Positions 18,523-28,212 of a DNA stretch of 64,000 nucleotides are shown piece by piece. Position 1 is the stretch's first letter; each line of letters starts with the position of its first letter. Position numbers and translations under genes: made by a program. Origin of the DNA: Tamlana flava (GTDB lineage: Bacteria > Bacteroidota > Bacteroidia > Flavobacteriales > Flavobacteriaceae); contig NZ_JBGGTX010000001.1 of NCBI RefSeq assembly GCF_041287255.1, positions 124,001 to 188,000 on the forward strand. The letters are read 5' to 3'. The notes under the pieces were generated by a model. That model ran no database searches, was not told where the DNA came from, and saw only the letters and a list, made by a program, of their open reading frames with translations.

Positions 18523-20688
18523 CTAATCTAAATCAAAACGATCAGCATTCATTACTTTAACCCAAGCATTAACAAAATCCTTAACAAATTTTTGCTTGTT
18601 GTCATCTTGGGCATAAACCTCGGCATAAGCACGTAAAATTGAATTGGAACCAAAAACAAGGTCTATTCTTGTTGCCGTCCATTTAACCGCTCCCGTTTTT
18701 CGGTCGCAAACTTCATAAACTCCATTGCCAGTTGGTTTCCATTTGTAAGCCATATCAGTAAGGTTTACAAAGAAATCATTGGTTAAAGCGCCCTCATTAT
18801 TAGTAAACACACCGTGTTTTGAGCCTGCATAATTGGTTCCCATAACACGCATACCACCAACCAAAGCGGTCATTTCGGGAGCAGTAAGCCCCATTAATTG
18901 CGTTCTATCCAATAACAATTCTTCAGGGCTAACTACATAATCCTTCTTCAAATAGTTTCTGTAACCATCGGCTACTGGGTCTAGAGGTGCAAACGATTCT
19001 GCATCGGTCATCTCTTCCTTGGCATCCCCTCGTCCAGGAGCGAAAGGAACTGTAACATTCATGCCCGCGTTTTTAATGGCTTTTTCAACACCCACATTTC
19101 CTGCCAAAACAATAGTATCAGCAACACTAATACCGAATTCAGCAGCAATTGGCTCTAAAACAGATAATACTTTGGATAACCTTTTCGGTTCGTTTCCTTC
19201 CCAATCTTTTTGTGGAGCCAAACGAATACGGGCACCATTTGCTCCTCCTCTGAAGTCTGAACCTCTAAATGTTCTTGCACTATCCCATGCAGTGGAAACC
19301 ATTTCAGAAATACTTAAACCAGAACTGGCGATTTTCGCTTTAACAGCATCCACATTATAGTCTTTTCTGCCTTTAGGAATTGGGTCTTGCCAAATTAAAT
19401 CCTCTTTTGGTACATCCGGCCCAAACCAACGGTCTTTTGGTCCCATATCACGATGTGTTAATTTAAACCAAGCACGAGCAAAAGCATCAGAAAAAGCATC
19501 AAAATCATTCTTAAATTTCAAGGAAATCTCTTTATAAATTGGATCTACCCTCATGGCCATATCGGCGTCAGTCATGGCAGGGTTATGGCGAACGGAAAAA
19601 TTTTCAACATCTACTGGTCTGTCCTCTTCCTTAATGCTTACTGGTTCCCATTGCCAAGCACCAGCAGGACTTTTAACAGATTTCCACTCGTGGTTAAATA
19701 GCATTTCAAAATAACCATTATCCCATTTAGTTGGATGTGTTGTCCAAGCACCTTCTATACCACTAGTAACAGTATCAGGCCCTTTACCTGTTCTTGTTGG
19801 GTTTGACCATCCAAATCCTTGTTCTTCAATAGAAGCAGATTCCGGGTCAGGCCCTAAAATACTGGCGTCACCATTTCCGTGCATTTTACCAACTGTGTGT
19901 CCTCCCGCTGTTAAAGCAACCGTTTCTTCGTCGTTCATGGCCATACGTTTAAAGGTTTCACGTACTTGTGCTCCTGTTTTTAATGGGTCTGGATTTCCAT
20001 TTACACCTTCTGGATTTACATAAATCAATCCCATTTGCACAGCTGCCAAGGGATTTTCCATGGTTTCTGGTTTGTTCACATCTCCATAGCGTCCATCACT
20101 TGGCGCCAACCATTCCTTTTCCGCCCCCCAATAGGTGTCTTTTTCAGGGTGCCAGATGTCTTCACGTCCAAAAGCAAAACCATAACTCTTCAATCCCATA
20201 TTTTCATAAGCAATGGTTCCAGCTAAAATTATTAAATCTGCCCAGCTTACTTTATTTCCATATTTTTTCTTAATTGGCCAAAGCAAACGTCTAGCCTTGT
20301 CTAAACTAACATTATCTGGCCAAGAATTTAGCGGTGCAAAACGCTGGTTTCCTGTTCCTCCGCCACCTCGTCCATCCGAAATTCTGTAGGACCCAGCAGC
20401 ATGCCAAGCCATTCTAATCATTAGTCCGCCATAATGACCCCAGTCGGCAGGCCACCAATCTTGGCTATCTGTCATCAAAGCGTGCATATCTTTTTTCAGA
20501 GTCTCGACATCCAATTTTTTTAGTTCCTCTTGATAGTTAAAATCTTTTCCCAGCGGGTTAGTTTTAGTGTCGTGTTGGTGCAAAATGTCCAGATTTAATG
20601 CATTGGGCCACCAATCCATAACGGACTTTTCAGTTGCCGTGTTTGCTCCATGCATAAAAGGGCATTTTCCTTGTTTTGAGCTGTTCAT
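18523..20688 (-). CDS. katG: Catalase-peroxidase
   Basis: 721 aa with both peroxidase-like halves. The distal triad R92, W95 and H96 is in IRMAWHAAGSYR, the proximal haem histidine is in ALTAGGHTVGKMHG, and the tyrosine (GLIYVNPEG) and methionine (FKRMAMND) that form the Met-Tyr-Trp adduct needed for catalase activity are visible. It removes hydrogen peroxide with haem b. There is no export signal. It is divergent from tpx across a 248-nt AT-rich spacer (20689-20936), so coordinated peroxide regulation is plausible. No OxyR or PerR gene is in the window. Confidence 0.97.
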   Translation of the reverse strand: MNSSKQGKCPFMHGANTATEKSVMDWWPNALNLDILHQHDTKTNPLGKDFNYQEELKKLDVETLKKDMHALMTDSQDWWPADWGHYGGLMIRMAWHAAGSYRISDGRGGGGTGNQRFAPLNSWPDNVSLDKARRLLWPIKKKYGNKVSWADLIILAGTIAYENMGLKSYGFAFGREDIWHPEKDTYWGAEKEWLAPSDGRYGDVNKPETMENPLAAVQMGLIYVNPEGVNGNPDPLKTGAQVRETFKRMAMNDEETVALTAGGHTVGKMHGNGDASILGPDPESASIEEQGFGWSNPTRTGKGPDTVTSGIEGAWTTHPTKWDNGYFEMLFNHEWKSVKSPAGAWQWEPVSIKEEDRPVDVENFSVRHNPAMTDADMAMRVDPIYKEISLKFKNDFDAFSDAFARAWFKLTHRDMGPKDRWFGPDVPKEDLIWQDPIPKGRKDYNVDAVKAKIASSGLSISEMVSTAWDSARTFRGSDFRGGANGARIRLAPQKDWEGNEPKRLSKVLSVLEPIAAEFGISVADTIVLAGNVGVEKAIKNAGMNVTVPFAPGRGDAKEEMTDAESFAPLDPVADGYRNYLKKDYVVSPEELLLDRTQLMGLTAPEMTALVGGMRVMGTNYAGSKHGVFTNNEGALTNDFFVNLTDMAYKWKPTGNGVYEVCDRKTGAVKWTATRIDLVFGSNSILRAYAEVYAQDDNKQKFVKDFVNAWVKVMNADRFDLD

Positions 20689-20936
20689 AATGTTAGATTA
20701 TTAATTTTTGAATTAAATTTTTATCGATTCTCTAAATTTACAAATAGCATATCAAAAGAAATAGCTCAAGTGCATTTTTATAAGTTATATTTCAATCGAT
20801 AAAATTTATATAGAGACAAAACCAAAATAGTTTTTATAAATTCTTTGGAAAAACTATTAAATCAATTTTATGATTTGAAAAAATATTTGAAATATAATTT
20901 ATTGTTATTTTTAAATCTAAATCTAAAACCTCGGAA

Positions 20937-21440
20937 ATGGCAACTATTACATTGAGTGGTAATGCCGTGGTAACAATAGGAAGTTTACCAGACATAGGGT
21001 CTTATATTCCTAATTTTAAATTAGTGGCTATTGACCTTACCACAAAAACATTGGAAGATTTTAAAGGCTATAATCTAATCCTCAATATTTTTCCTAGTGT
21101 AAATACCCGTGTTTGCTCTAATTCTGTAAGACAATTTAATGCCGAAGCTAATGAGTTGGAGAATACCAAAATACTTTGTATATCAAGAGATTTGCCTTTT
21201 TCACAAGATCAATTTTGCGCAGCTGAAGGTTTAAAAAACGTAATAATGCTCTCTGATTTTAAAACTGGAGATTTTGGAAAAGATTATGGCATAATGATGA
21301 CCAATGGAAAATTTGACGGTTTACTTTCAAGAAGTGTTATTGTTGTTGACACCAATAAAAAAGCACTTTACACGGAACAAGTTCCTGAAATTGGCCAAGA
21401 ACCCAATTATAAAGCTGCTTTGGGAGCTTTAAACTTATAA
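20937..21440 (+). CDS. tpx: Thiol peroxidase (Tpx, 2-Cys peroxiredoxin)
   Basis: 167 aa. Peroxidatic C60 is in FPSVNTRVCSNSVRQFN and resolving C94 is in FSQDQFCAAEGLKN, with the spacing of E. coli Tpx (61/95). The usual VDTPVC is VNTRVC here. A third cysteine, C81, precedes the ISRDLPF motif. It is cytoplasmic in Bacteroidota, with thioredoxin as reductant. It ends 7 nt before the diacylglycerol-kinase-like gene, so the two are likely cotranscribed, and it is divergent from katG. Confidence 0.95.
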   Translation: MATITLSGNAVVTIGSLPDIGSYIPNFKLVAIDLTTKTLEDFKGYNLILNIFPSVNTRVCSNSVRQFNAEANELENTKILCISRDLPFSQDQFCAAEGLKNVIMLSDFKTGDFGKDYGIMMTNGKFDGLLSRSVIVVDTNKKALYTEQVPEIGQEPNYKAALGALNL

Positions 21441-21447
21441 TATTTTT

Positions 21448-21816
21448 ATGGCTAAAAAAGAATCATTTTTTGTTAACAGAATAAAAAGCGTAGGTTTTGC
21501 CTTCAAAGGGGCTTTTCTTCTATTAAAAACCGAATCGAGTATAAAAATTCAATTCGTGATTGCCATTTTAGTTACAGCTGCTGGTTTTTATTTTGACATT
21601 TCATCCACTGAATGGTGTTTGCAAATTCTGGCTATTGCATTTGTAATGGGTATTGAGGGTGTAAACACGGCCATCGAGGATATGGCTAATTTTATTCACC
21701 CAGAGTTTCATACCAAGATTGGTATCATAAAAGACATTGCTGCCGGAGCGGTTTTTATTGCTTCAGTATTTGCTATTATTATAGGGCTAATTATCTACAT
21801 CCCTAAGATTTTTTAA
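21448..21816 (+). CDS. dgkA: Diacylglycerol/undecaprenol kinase family protein
   Basis: 122 aa with three membrane helices (about 38-58, 60-75 with the following catalytic segment, 95-120). The signature EGVNTAIEDMANFIHPEFH (about 70-88) corresponds to the E-x-x-NTAIE motif that binds Mg-ATP in DgkA-type kinases, and IGIIKDIAAGAVF carries the second conserved K-D-x-A-A-G-A-V motif. The enzyme phosphorylates membrane diacylglycerol or undecaprenol to recycle envelope lipid carriers. It sits 7 nt after tpx and 107 nt before ftsK. Confidence 0.88.
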   Translation: MAKKESFFVNRIKSVGFAFKGAFLLLKTESSIKIQFVIAILVTAAGFYFDISSTEWCLQILAIAFVMGIEGVNTAIEDMANFIHPEFHTKIGIIKDIAAGAVFIASVFAIIIGLIIYIPKIF

Positions 21817-21851
21817 AATAATATTCCCTTAGGATAAACGTTAGTAATTTG

Positions 21852-21859
21852 TATTTTTG
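21852..21859 (+). promoter_or_regulatory. -7 promoter element upstream of ftsK
   Basis: TATTTTTG matches TAnnTTTG, 64 nt before the ftsK start, suggesting ftsK can be transcribed separately from tpx-dgkA. No clear -33 element. Confidence 0.45.
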
Positions 21860-21923
21860 TTGCGTTGTATATGCTAAATTGCAATAACCAATTTCAGAAT
21901 CTCAATTTGATATCGCACCTTAA

Positions 21924-24314
21924 ATGTCCAAAAGGAAACCCAAAACTAAAAAAACGCCTAAACCGAAGTTAAAGATGCCCCGTTTTAAACTAAATAACCA
22001 ACAGAAATTGGTATTGGGCAGTTTTTTGGTAATAACTGGTCTACTTTTATTTATTGCATTTGTTTCGTTTTTGTTTACGGGTGAAGCCGACCAAAGTGCA
22101 CTAACCGACTTTACATCACGCGATGTAAAAACGCAAAATTGGCTGAGCAAATCTGGTGCATGGTTAGGCGACCTTTTTATCCAACGTGGTTTTGGGGTGT
22201 CATCTTTTATTTTTTCAGGATTAATATTCTTGTCTGGTATTTATATCTTAATGAACATCAGCAAAGCAAAACTCAGAAGACATTGGTTTTGGGGCGTTTT
22301 AATCATTGTCTGGCTATCCATCATGTTAGGTTTTTTTGGAAACAAAAATGATATTCTTGGAGGAACTGTGGGTTTTGAACTGAATAGCTTTCTTCAAGAC
22401 TATCTTGGCAAAATTGGCACTGCCCTCCTATTACTTTTTGGGTTGATCACCTATTTGGCCATTAGATTTAAAGTTACTTTTGAAAGCTTTACCAATGTCT
22501 TCAAAACTGCCAAAAAAGATATAAAAAAGGAATTTTCCGAGTTTGATGAAGATACTTTTGTGCCAGTAGACAACAATCTTTCAGATGAAGCTGAAGCCAT
22601 TAAGTCTGCCTTTGAATTGTCTCTGAACAATAATGAAGATGAAACGGAGACAACGTCAATTTCAGCTGAAAAAACAAAGGAATCTGTCACATCAGAAGTA
22701 AAAGCTACAGAAATTGAAGTAAAGCCAGAATTGGAAATTGAAGTTGAGGAGATGAAGGAAGAAGTTTCGGAAACCAACAACCTCGCTGATAAACTAGTTG
22801 CAGATTTTGGACAGTTTGACCCAACTTTGGAATTGGCTAAATATCAATTCCCTACACTGGACTTGCTCAAGAAATACGAAACTGAGGGTATAAAAATAAA
22901 TCAGGAAGAACTTGAGGAGAACAAGAATAAAATTGTTGAAACGCTTAGTAATTATAAAATTGGTATTGCAAGTATTAAAGCAACTATAGGCCCAACAGTA
23001 ACGCTTTATGAAATCGTTCCGGATGCTGGAATTAGAATTTCTAAAATAAAGAATTTAGAAGATGATATTGCCCTTTCGCTTTCCGCATTGGGCATCCGAA
23101 TTATTGCACCAATACCTGGCAAAGGAACCATAGGCATTGAAGTGCCTAATAAAAACGCAACCGTAGTTTCCATGCGCTCAGTTATTGCTTCCAAAAAGTT
23201 CCAAAACTCAGAAATGCAGTTACCCATTGCACTAGGAAAAACAATCAGCAACGAAACCTTTGTTGTAGACTTGGCAAAAATGCCCCATTTGCTTATGGCC
23301 GGAGCAACTGGACAAGGTAAATCGGTTGGTCTAAATGCGGTTTTAACGTCACTACTTTATAAAAAGCACCCTGCTGAAGTCAAGTTTATTTTAGTTGATC
23401 CCAAAAAGGTTGAACTTACTTTATTCAATAAAATTGAACGTCATTATTTGGCAAAATTACCGGACAGTGAAGAGGCCATCATAACTGACAACACCAAAGT
23501 TATCAATACATTAAACTCATTGTGTATTGAAATGGACAACCGTTATGAATTGCTTAAAAATGCCATGTGCAGAAATATAGCAGAGTACAATGCCAAGTTC
23601 AAATCCAGAAAATTAAACCCAAATGAAGGGCATCAGTTTTTACCTTATATTGTTTTAGTGGTTGATGAATTTGCCGATTTAATTATGACTGCAGGCAAAG
23701 AAGTAGAAACTCCCATTGCCCGTTTGGCACAACTTGCCCGTGCCATAGGTATTCATTTAATCATAGCAACGCAAAGACCTTCTGTGAATGTCATTACGGG
23801 AATTATTAAAGCCAACTTCCCTGCTCGCATTGCGTTTAGGGTAACATCAAAAATCGATTCTAGAACTATTTTGGATGGCTCTGGTGCGGACCAACTAATT
23901 GGGCGTGGAGACATGCTATATACCCAAGGAAACGATGTTATTCGCGTTCAATGTGCTTTTGTCGACACCCCTGAAGTAGAACGAATTACAGATTTCATTG
24001 GCTCACAAAAAGCATATCCAGATGCTTATATGCTTCCTGAATATGTTGGCGAAGAAAGTGGCACAGGTATTGATATAGATATTTCGGAAAGAGATGCACT
24101 ATTCAAAGATGCCGCTGTGGTTATTGTAACAGCGCAACAAGGTTCTGCATCGTTGTTGCAACGCAAATTAAAACTTGGCTATAACCGGGCTGGCAGATTG
24201 ATTGACCAACTGGAGGCTGCAGGAATTGTGGGACCCTTTGAAGGCAGTAAAGCAAGGCAGGTTTTGGTAACCGACTTAGCTGCTCTGGACAAACTTTTAG
24301 AAGATGAATTATAA
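21924..24314 (+). CDS. ftsK: DNA translocase FtsK
   Basis: 796 aa. A very basic N-terminus (KRKPKTKKTPKPKLK), then four membrane helices (about 28-50, 75-100, 112-130, 152-175), a short acidic linker (about 200-290, rich in E/T/S) and the motor. Walker A is GATGQGKSVGLN (about 455-466), Walker B is IVLVVDEFADLI (about 573-584), and TQRPSVNVITG follows. The C-terminal gamma winged-helix domain (GSASLLQRKLKLGYNRAGRL) reads polar DNA sequences. It couples septum closure to chromosome segregation and XerCD. It overlaps or abuts the lolA-like gene. Confidence 0.96.
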   Translation: MSKRKPKTKKTPKPKLKMPRFKLNNQQKLVLGSFLVITGLLLFIAFVSFLFTGEADQSALTDFTSRDVKTQNWLSKSGAWLGDLFIQRGFGVSSFIFSGLIFLSGIYILMNISKAKLRRHWFWGVLIIVWLSIMLGFFGNKNDILGGTVGFELNSFLQDYLGKIGTALLLLFGLITYLAIRFKVTFESFTNVFKTAKKDIKKEFSEFDEDTFVPVDNNLSDEAEAIKSAFELSLNNNEDETETTSISAEKTKESVTSEVKATEIEVKPELEIEVEEMKEEVSETNNLADKLVADFGQFDPTLELAKYQFPTLDLLKKYETEGIKINQEELEENKNKIVETLSNYKIGIASIKATIGPTVTLYEIVPDAGIRISKIKNLEDDIALSLSALGIRIIAPIPGKGTIGIEVPNKNATVVSMRSVIASKKFQNSEMQLPIALGKTISNETFVVDLAKMPHLLMAGATGQGKSVGLNAVLTSLLYKKHPAEVKFILVDPKKVELTLFNKIERHYLAKLPDSEEAIITDNTKVINTLNSLCIEMDNRYELLKNAMCRNIAEYNAKFKSRKLNPNEGHQFLPYIVLVVDEFADLIMTAGKEVETPIARLAQLARAIGIHLIIATQRPSVNVITGIIKANFPARIAFRVTSKIDSRTILDGSGADQLIGRGDMLYTQGNDVIRVQCAFVDTPEVERITDFIGSQKAYPDAYMLPEYVGEESGTGIDIDISERDALFKDAAVVIVTAQQGSASLLQRKLKLGYNRAGRLIDQLEAAGIVGPFEGSKARQVLVTDLAALDKLLEDEL

Positions 24315-24324
24315 CATTAAAAAA

Positions 24325-24960
24325 ATGAAGAAATTAATTGTAATTTTATTTATCACACTTTCATTCAATGCTTTTTCTCAAAATGACGCCAAGGCCTTGC
24401 TCAATGAAGTTTCGCAAAAGGTGAAAAGCTATGATAACATCTCCATTGACTTTAAATATACTTTAGAAAACCTTTCGGAAAACATAAAACAGGAAACTAA
24501 AGGCGATGTTGTATTGGCAGGAAACAAATACCGGTTGAATATTCTAGGGGTGACTCGGCTTTTTGATGGCAAAACCTTATACAGCATTAGCACAGAGGAT
24601 GAAGAAGTGACGATTTCATCAAATAATGAAGACGAGGCGGATGCTATAACTCCGAGCAAAATGTTATCTTTTTATGAAGATGGATATACATATAAAACTG
24701 ACATCCAGCAAAATATAAATGGAAGAAAAATTCAATACATCAAATTAACACCAATAGATTCCAATTCTGAAATAAAGAACATCCTACTGGGCATTGATGC
24801 CAATACAAAGCACATTTATAACTTAATACAGATAGGCAAAAATGGTACTAAAACAACCTTAACTGTTAATTCTTTTAAAACAAACACGCCTTTATCAAAA
24901 ACCTTATTTACTTTTGAGGCTGACAAATACCAGGATTATTACATCAATAAATTGGATTAA
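24325..24960 (+). CDS. lolA: LolA-like periplasmic outer-membrane lipoprotein carrier
   Basis: 211 aa from the second ATG, giving a clean signal peptide (MKKLIVILFITLSFNAFSQ); the frame starts at 24304 and overlaps ftsK. The mature part (NDAKALLNEVSQKVKSYDNISIDFKYTL) is the N-terminal helix and first strand of the LolA/LolB half-barrel, and FDGKTLYSI is the usual mid-fold motif. LolA carries lipoproteins across the periplasm. Bacteroidota paralogues are diverse, so the exact cargo is uncertain. It is followed 101 nt later by an LptF/LptG-like permease, an envelope-assembly neighbourhood. Confidence 0.85.
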   Translation: MKKLIVILFITLSFNAFSQNDAKALLNEVSQKVKSYDNISIDFKYTLENLSENIKQETKGDVVLAGNKYRLNILGVTRLFDGKTLYSISTEDEEVTISSNNEDEADAITPSKMLSFYEDGYTYKTDIQQNINGRKIQYIKLTPIDSNSEIKNILLGIDANTKHIYNLIQIGKNGTKTTLTVNSFKTNTPLSKTLFTFEADKYQDYYINKLD

Positions 24961-25061
24961 TGAATTTATTTACTGTTAGATTCATTGATCATTCATCAAG
25001 TATAACATCTGAAATTTCGAAGTGAAATTCGGAGTATTTAATCTCGATCATCGCGTTGCGT

Positions 25062-27035
25062 GTGAAAATATTAGATCGCTACATACTAACTACATATTTA
25101 AAGACCTTTTTCAGCGTGTTTATTATACTCATGCTGATTTTTATTTTACAGACCATTTGGTTGTACATAAAGGAACTTGCTGGCAAAGATTTAGACTTAA
25201 TAGTAATCGTTAAATTTCTGGTCTATTTTATGCCGAAGCTCATCCCTTTGGTTTTGCCCCTTACTATTCTTTTAGCCTCAATAATGGTGTTTGGTAGTTT
25301 TGCCGAAAATTATGAGTTCGCTGCCATGAAATCAACCGGAATTTCGTTACAGCGTGCCATGTCCGGGCTGAGCGTATTTATCGTAATTTTAGGCATTACC
25401 ACTTTTTTCTTTTCAAATAACGTCATTCCATGGGCTGAGCTCAATTCTTATAATTTACGAAGAAACATAGCCAAACTAAAGCCGGCCATGGCTATTGCCG
25501 AAGGGCAGTTCAACCCAATTACCGGAACCGACTATAACATTAAAGTTGAGAAAAAAAGCGGTGACCGTGGCCAGTACTTAGAAGATGTTACCATACACGT
25601 TAAAGGCCAGAATGGTAGAACCAATAGTACAGTAATAAAATCTAAAACAGGCGAACTTACAGGCGCAAAAGACTCCAATGTTTTAAAACTTATTTTATTG
25701 GATGGGAATCTATACCAAGATGTTGAATCTAACAACAGAAATGCCCGAGACCGAAAACCATTTGCCAAAAGTGCTTTTGAAAAGAAAATCATCAATATTG
25801 ACTTGTCCGACATGAACAATGTTGATTTTGACGAGCAATCACAGACCGACAAGTACAACATGCTTGACGTAGTTGATTTGAATAAAACCATTGACTCGCT
25901 GATTAAAAAAGGAGAAAATGAGCATGAAACCTTTTCCAATAATTTACAGGTGCGGTCTGGGATCATAATAACCAATGAGCCCAAAATAGCGAGAAAGGCG
26001 GATAAACCAGAGTACCTTGGTAACATTCTTGATGTTTTCGATACCAAAAAAAAATTGGAGTTGGTTGAAGCTTCAATCAGAACTGTAAATTCTTCGAAAC
26101 AACTTATAATCTCTAAAGACTTAACCTTAAAAAATTCTAAGTCTTGGCTAAATAAGCACATTATATCCCTTCATGAAAAATTCGCTTTAGGTTTGGTCTG
26201 CATTATATTGTTTTTTGTTGGCGCTCCTCTTGGTGCTTTAATACGAAAAGGAGGCATTGGTTTGCCAATGGTTATTGCCATACTTTTATTTTTAACCTAT
26301 CACTTTATTGGCATTTTTGCCACAAACAGTGCTAAAAATGGAGGCTTTAACCCTATTCTAGCCAGTTGGTTTTCTACATTAGTCATGCTTCCCTTAGGTA
26401 TATTTTTAACCAAAAGAGCCACTGCCGATAAAGGTCTTTTTGAGTTCGACAATATCCTTGAACCAATAAAACGAATGTTCAAAATCAAGGAAAAAGATAG
26501 CGTAGATTATAGATTTTTAGGCAGCTTAAAAAATGATGAATTAGCTGATGTAATTAATAATTATGAAGCGAAAGGGCATGAAAAAGCTGTTCAATTTGAA
26601 TCTCTAAAAGTTTTAAAAACCAGAGGAATAATAACAAATCAACTTGAAGAAAATGGAATTTCTATAAATGAAGATTTCTTGACATCCGAACAAATAAACA
26701 AAGACTATAAAGAACATGCAAGATTTGCCATAACGCTTTATAATATTGGAATCATTTTATTGGTGCTCTTCTTCATATTCAAAAACAACAAGCTACAATC
26801 TTTGGCTGAGCCAACAATTCAACTTAGCGTTGTTTCGTTGGTGTTATTTGTCATTTATTACTTAAAATCAATAAAAAACACGTATCAATTTTATAAGCAC
26901 ATTAAAAAAGACCGCAACAAACCCAAGATTGTTCTTTTAATACTTGGGCTCCCCTTTTATGTGCTTATTCACCAGTTTTTAAGGGAGAAAATAAAGGAAG
27001 ACTTAAAGCAAAATTGTTTAGATTCTTTAAAATAA
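25062..27035 (+). CDS. LptF/LptG family permease (YjgP/YjgQ)
   Basis: About 657 aa. No ATG is available at the 5' end; the family N-terminus (KILDRYILTTYLKTFF) follows a GTG at 25062, with a TTG at 25056 as the alternative. Helices at about 10-35, 53-75 and 98-120, a periplasmic jellyroll-like region (about 140-360), and helices at about 375-460 match LptF/LptG, which extract lipopolysaccharide from the inner membrane with LptB. A C-terminal extension with two to three further helices (about 555-640) makes it much longer than the roughly 360-aa E. coli proteins; this longer form is common in Flavobacteriia. Single-copy LptF/G proteins are common in this phylum. Confidence 0.88.
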   Translation: MKILDRYILTTYLKTFFSVFIILMLIFILQTIWLYIKELAGKDLDLIVIVKFLVYFMPKLIPLVLPLTILLASIMVFGSFAENYEFAAMKSTGISLQRAMSGLSVFIVILGITTFFFSNNVIPWAELNSYNLRRNIAKLKPAMAIAEGQFNPITGTDYNIKVEKKSGDRGQYLEDVTIHVKGQNGRTNSTVIKSKTGELTGAKDSNVLKLILLDGNLYQDVESNNRNARDRKPFAKSAFEKKIINIDLSDMNNVDFDEQSQTDKYNMLDVVDLNKTIDSLIKKGENEHETFSNNLQVRSGIIITNEPKIARKADKPEYLGNILDVFDTKKKLELVEASIRTVNSSKQLIISKDLTLKNSKSWLNKHIISLHEKFALGLVCIILFFVGAPLGALIRKGGIGLPMVIAILLFLTYHFIGIFATNSAKNGGFNPILASWFSTLVMLPLGIFLTKRATADKGLFEFDNILEPIKRMFKIKEKDSVDYRFLGSLKNDELADVINNYEAKGHEKAVQFESLKVLKTRGIITNQLEENGISINEDFLTSEQINKDYKEHARFAITLYNIGIILLVLFFIFKNNKLQSLAEPTIQLSVVSLVLFVIYYLKSIKNTYQFYKHIKKDRNKPKIVLLILGLPFYVLIHQFLREKIKEDLKQNCLDSLK

Positions 27036-27039
27036 GCAA

Positions 27040-27047
27040 TATCTTTG
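27040..27047 (+). promoter_or_regulatory. -7 promoter element for ribB
   Basis: TATCTTTG matches TAnnTTTG; a TTG at 27014-27016 is 23 nt upstream and fits as -33. With the transcription start expected a few bases after the element, the first ATG (27052) would lie at or before the transcript start, which favours the ATG at 27067. Confidence 0.6.
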
Positions 27048-27066
27048 CACAATGATTGCAGAAAAA

Positions 27067-28212
27067 ATGACACAAAAAAGCACCTCTGAGTTCAAATTGA
27101 ACACAATTCAAGAAGCTATTGATGATATTAGAAATGGCAAAGTAATAATAGTTGTAGATGACGAAAACCGTGAAAACGAAGGTGATTTTTTAGCAGCAGC
27201 CGATAAGGTAACGCCCCAAGTTATAAACTTTATGGCTACCCAAGGCCGAGGACTTATTTGTGTACCACTTACCGAAACTAGATGTAAAGAACTTGAACTG
27301 GATATGATGGTACGTAATAACACGGACCATATGGAAACAGCTTTTACTGTTTCGGTGGATTTAAGGGGAAATGGAGTTACTACAGGTATCTCAGCAAGCG
27401 ATAGGGCTAAAACCGTTAAAGCGTTGATTGACCGCGATACAAAACCTTTTGAGTTGGCAAGACCGGGCCATATATTTCCTTTAGTAGCAAAAGAAGGTGG
27501 TGTTTTAAGAAGAACTGGACATACTGAAGCTGCAATAGATTTTGCAAGATTAGCCGGATTAAATCCCGGTGGTGTTATTGTGGAAATCATGAACGAAGAT
27601 GGGTCTATGGCTCGTTTACCCCAGTTGTATGAGCTGGCCAAAAAATTGGATTTAAAAATTGTCTCTATTGAAGATTTGGTGGCTTACAGAATGCAACACG
27701 ACTCTTTAATTGAGAAAAAAGAAGACTTTGACATTGAAACAAGATTTGGAAGTTTTAGGTTAAGAGCATACAAGCAAACCACTAACAATCAAGTGCATAT
27801 ATCTTTAACAAAAGGCTCTTGGAAATCTGATGAAACCGTACTTACTAGAATAAATTCTACGCTAGTAAATAATGATATTTTAGGAACGCTAACCCACGAT
27901 GCAGACAAACAATTGGACCACATGTTCAAGTTGATTAATGATGTTGGCAAAGGGGCAATCATCTTTATTAATCAGGATGCCCAGTCCATGAACATGCTCA
28001 ATCGTTTATCTTTTTTAAGAGAAAACCAAAAAACAAATGAGGTAACCAAAGCCCCAAAAATCAATATGGACAATAGGGATTTTGGTATTGGGGCCCAAAT
28101 ACTTCATGACCTCAACATACACAAACTTCGCTTGATGTCTAATAGCGTGCAAACCAAACGTGTTGGTATGATTGGCTACGGTTTGGAAATTGTTGAATAC
28201 GTCAATTATTGA
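27067..28212 (+). CDS. ribB: 3,4-dihydroxy-2-butanone 4-phosphate synthase with degenerate GTP cyclohydrolase II domain
   Basis: 381 aa from the ATG at 27067 (an upstream in-frame ATG at 27052 lies too close to the promoter). The RibB domain (about 1-205) has DDENRENEGDF, ATQGRGLICVPL, GISASDRAKT, RRTGHTEAAIDF and the Mg/substrate loop NEDGSMARLPQL, all complete, so it should convert ribulose 5-phosphate to the four-carbon riboflavin precursor. The C-terminal half (about 210-381) aligns in position with GTP cyclohydrolase II but lacks the three zinc cysteines: the expected SLRCDCG region reads LTHDADKQLD. GCHII activity is therefore not expected, and a separate ribA should exist elsewhere. 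The last 7 nt overlap the convergent lipoprotein gene. Confidence 0.93.
   Translation: MTQKSTSEFKLNTIQEAIDDIRNGKVIIVVDDENRENEGDFLAAADKVTPQVINFMATQGRGLICVPLTETRCKELELDMMVRNNTDHMETAFTVSVDLRGNGVTTGISASDRAKTVKALIDRDTKPFELARPGHIFPLVAKEGGVLRRTGHTEAAIDFARLAGLNPGGVIVEIMNEDGSMARLPQLYELAKKLDLKIVSIEDLVAYRMQHDSLIEKKEDFDIETRFGSFRLRAYKQTTNNQVHISLTKGSWKSDETVLTRINSTLVNNDILGTLTHDADKQLDHMFKLINDVGKGAIIFINQDAQSMNMLNRLSFLRENQKTNEVTKAPKINMDNRDFGIGAQILHDLNIHKLRLMSNSVQTKRVGMIGYGLEIVEYVNY

Noticed and set aside
20689..20936. AATCGATA/ATCGATT strings and ATAG repeats between katG and tpx as an OxyR or LacI site
   Set aside because: The matches are short, imperfect and expected by chance in such AT-rich DNA; no spacing pattern is convincing.
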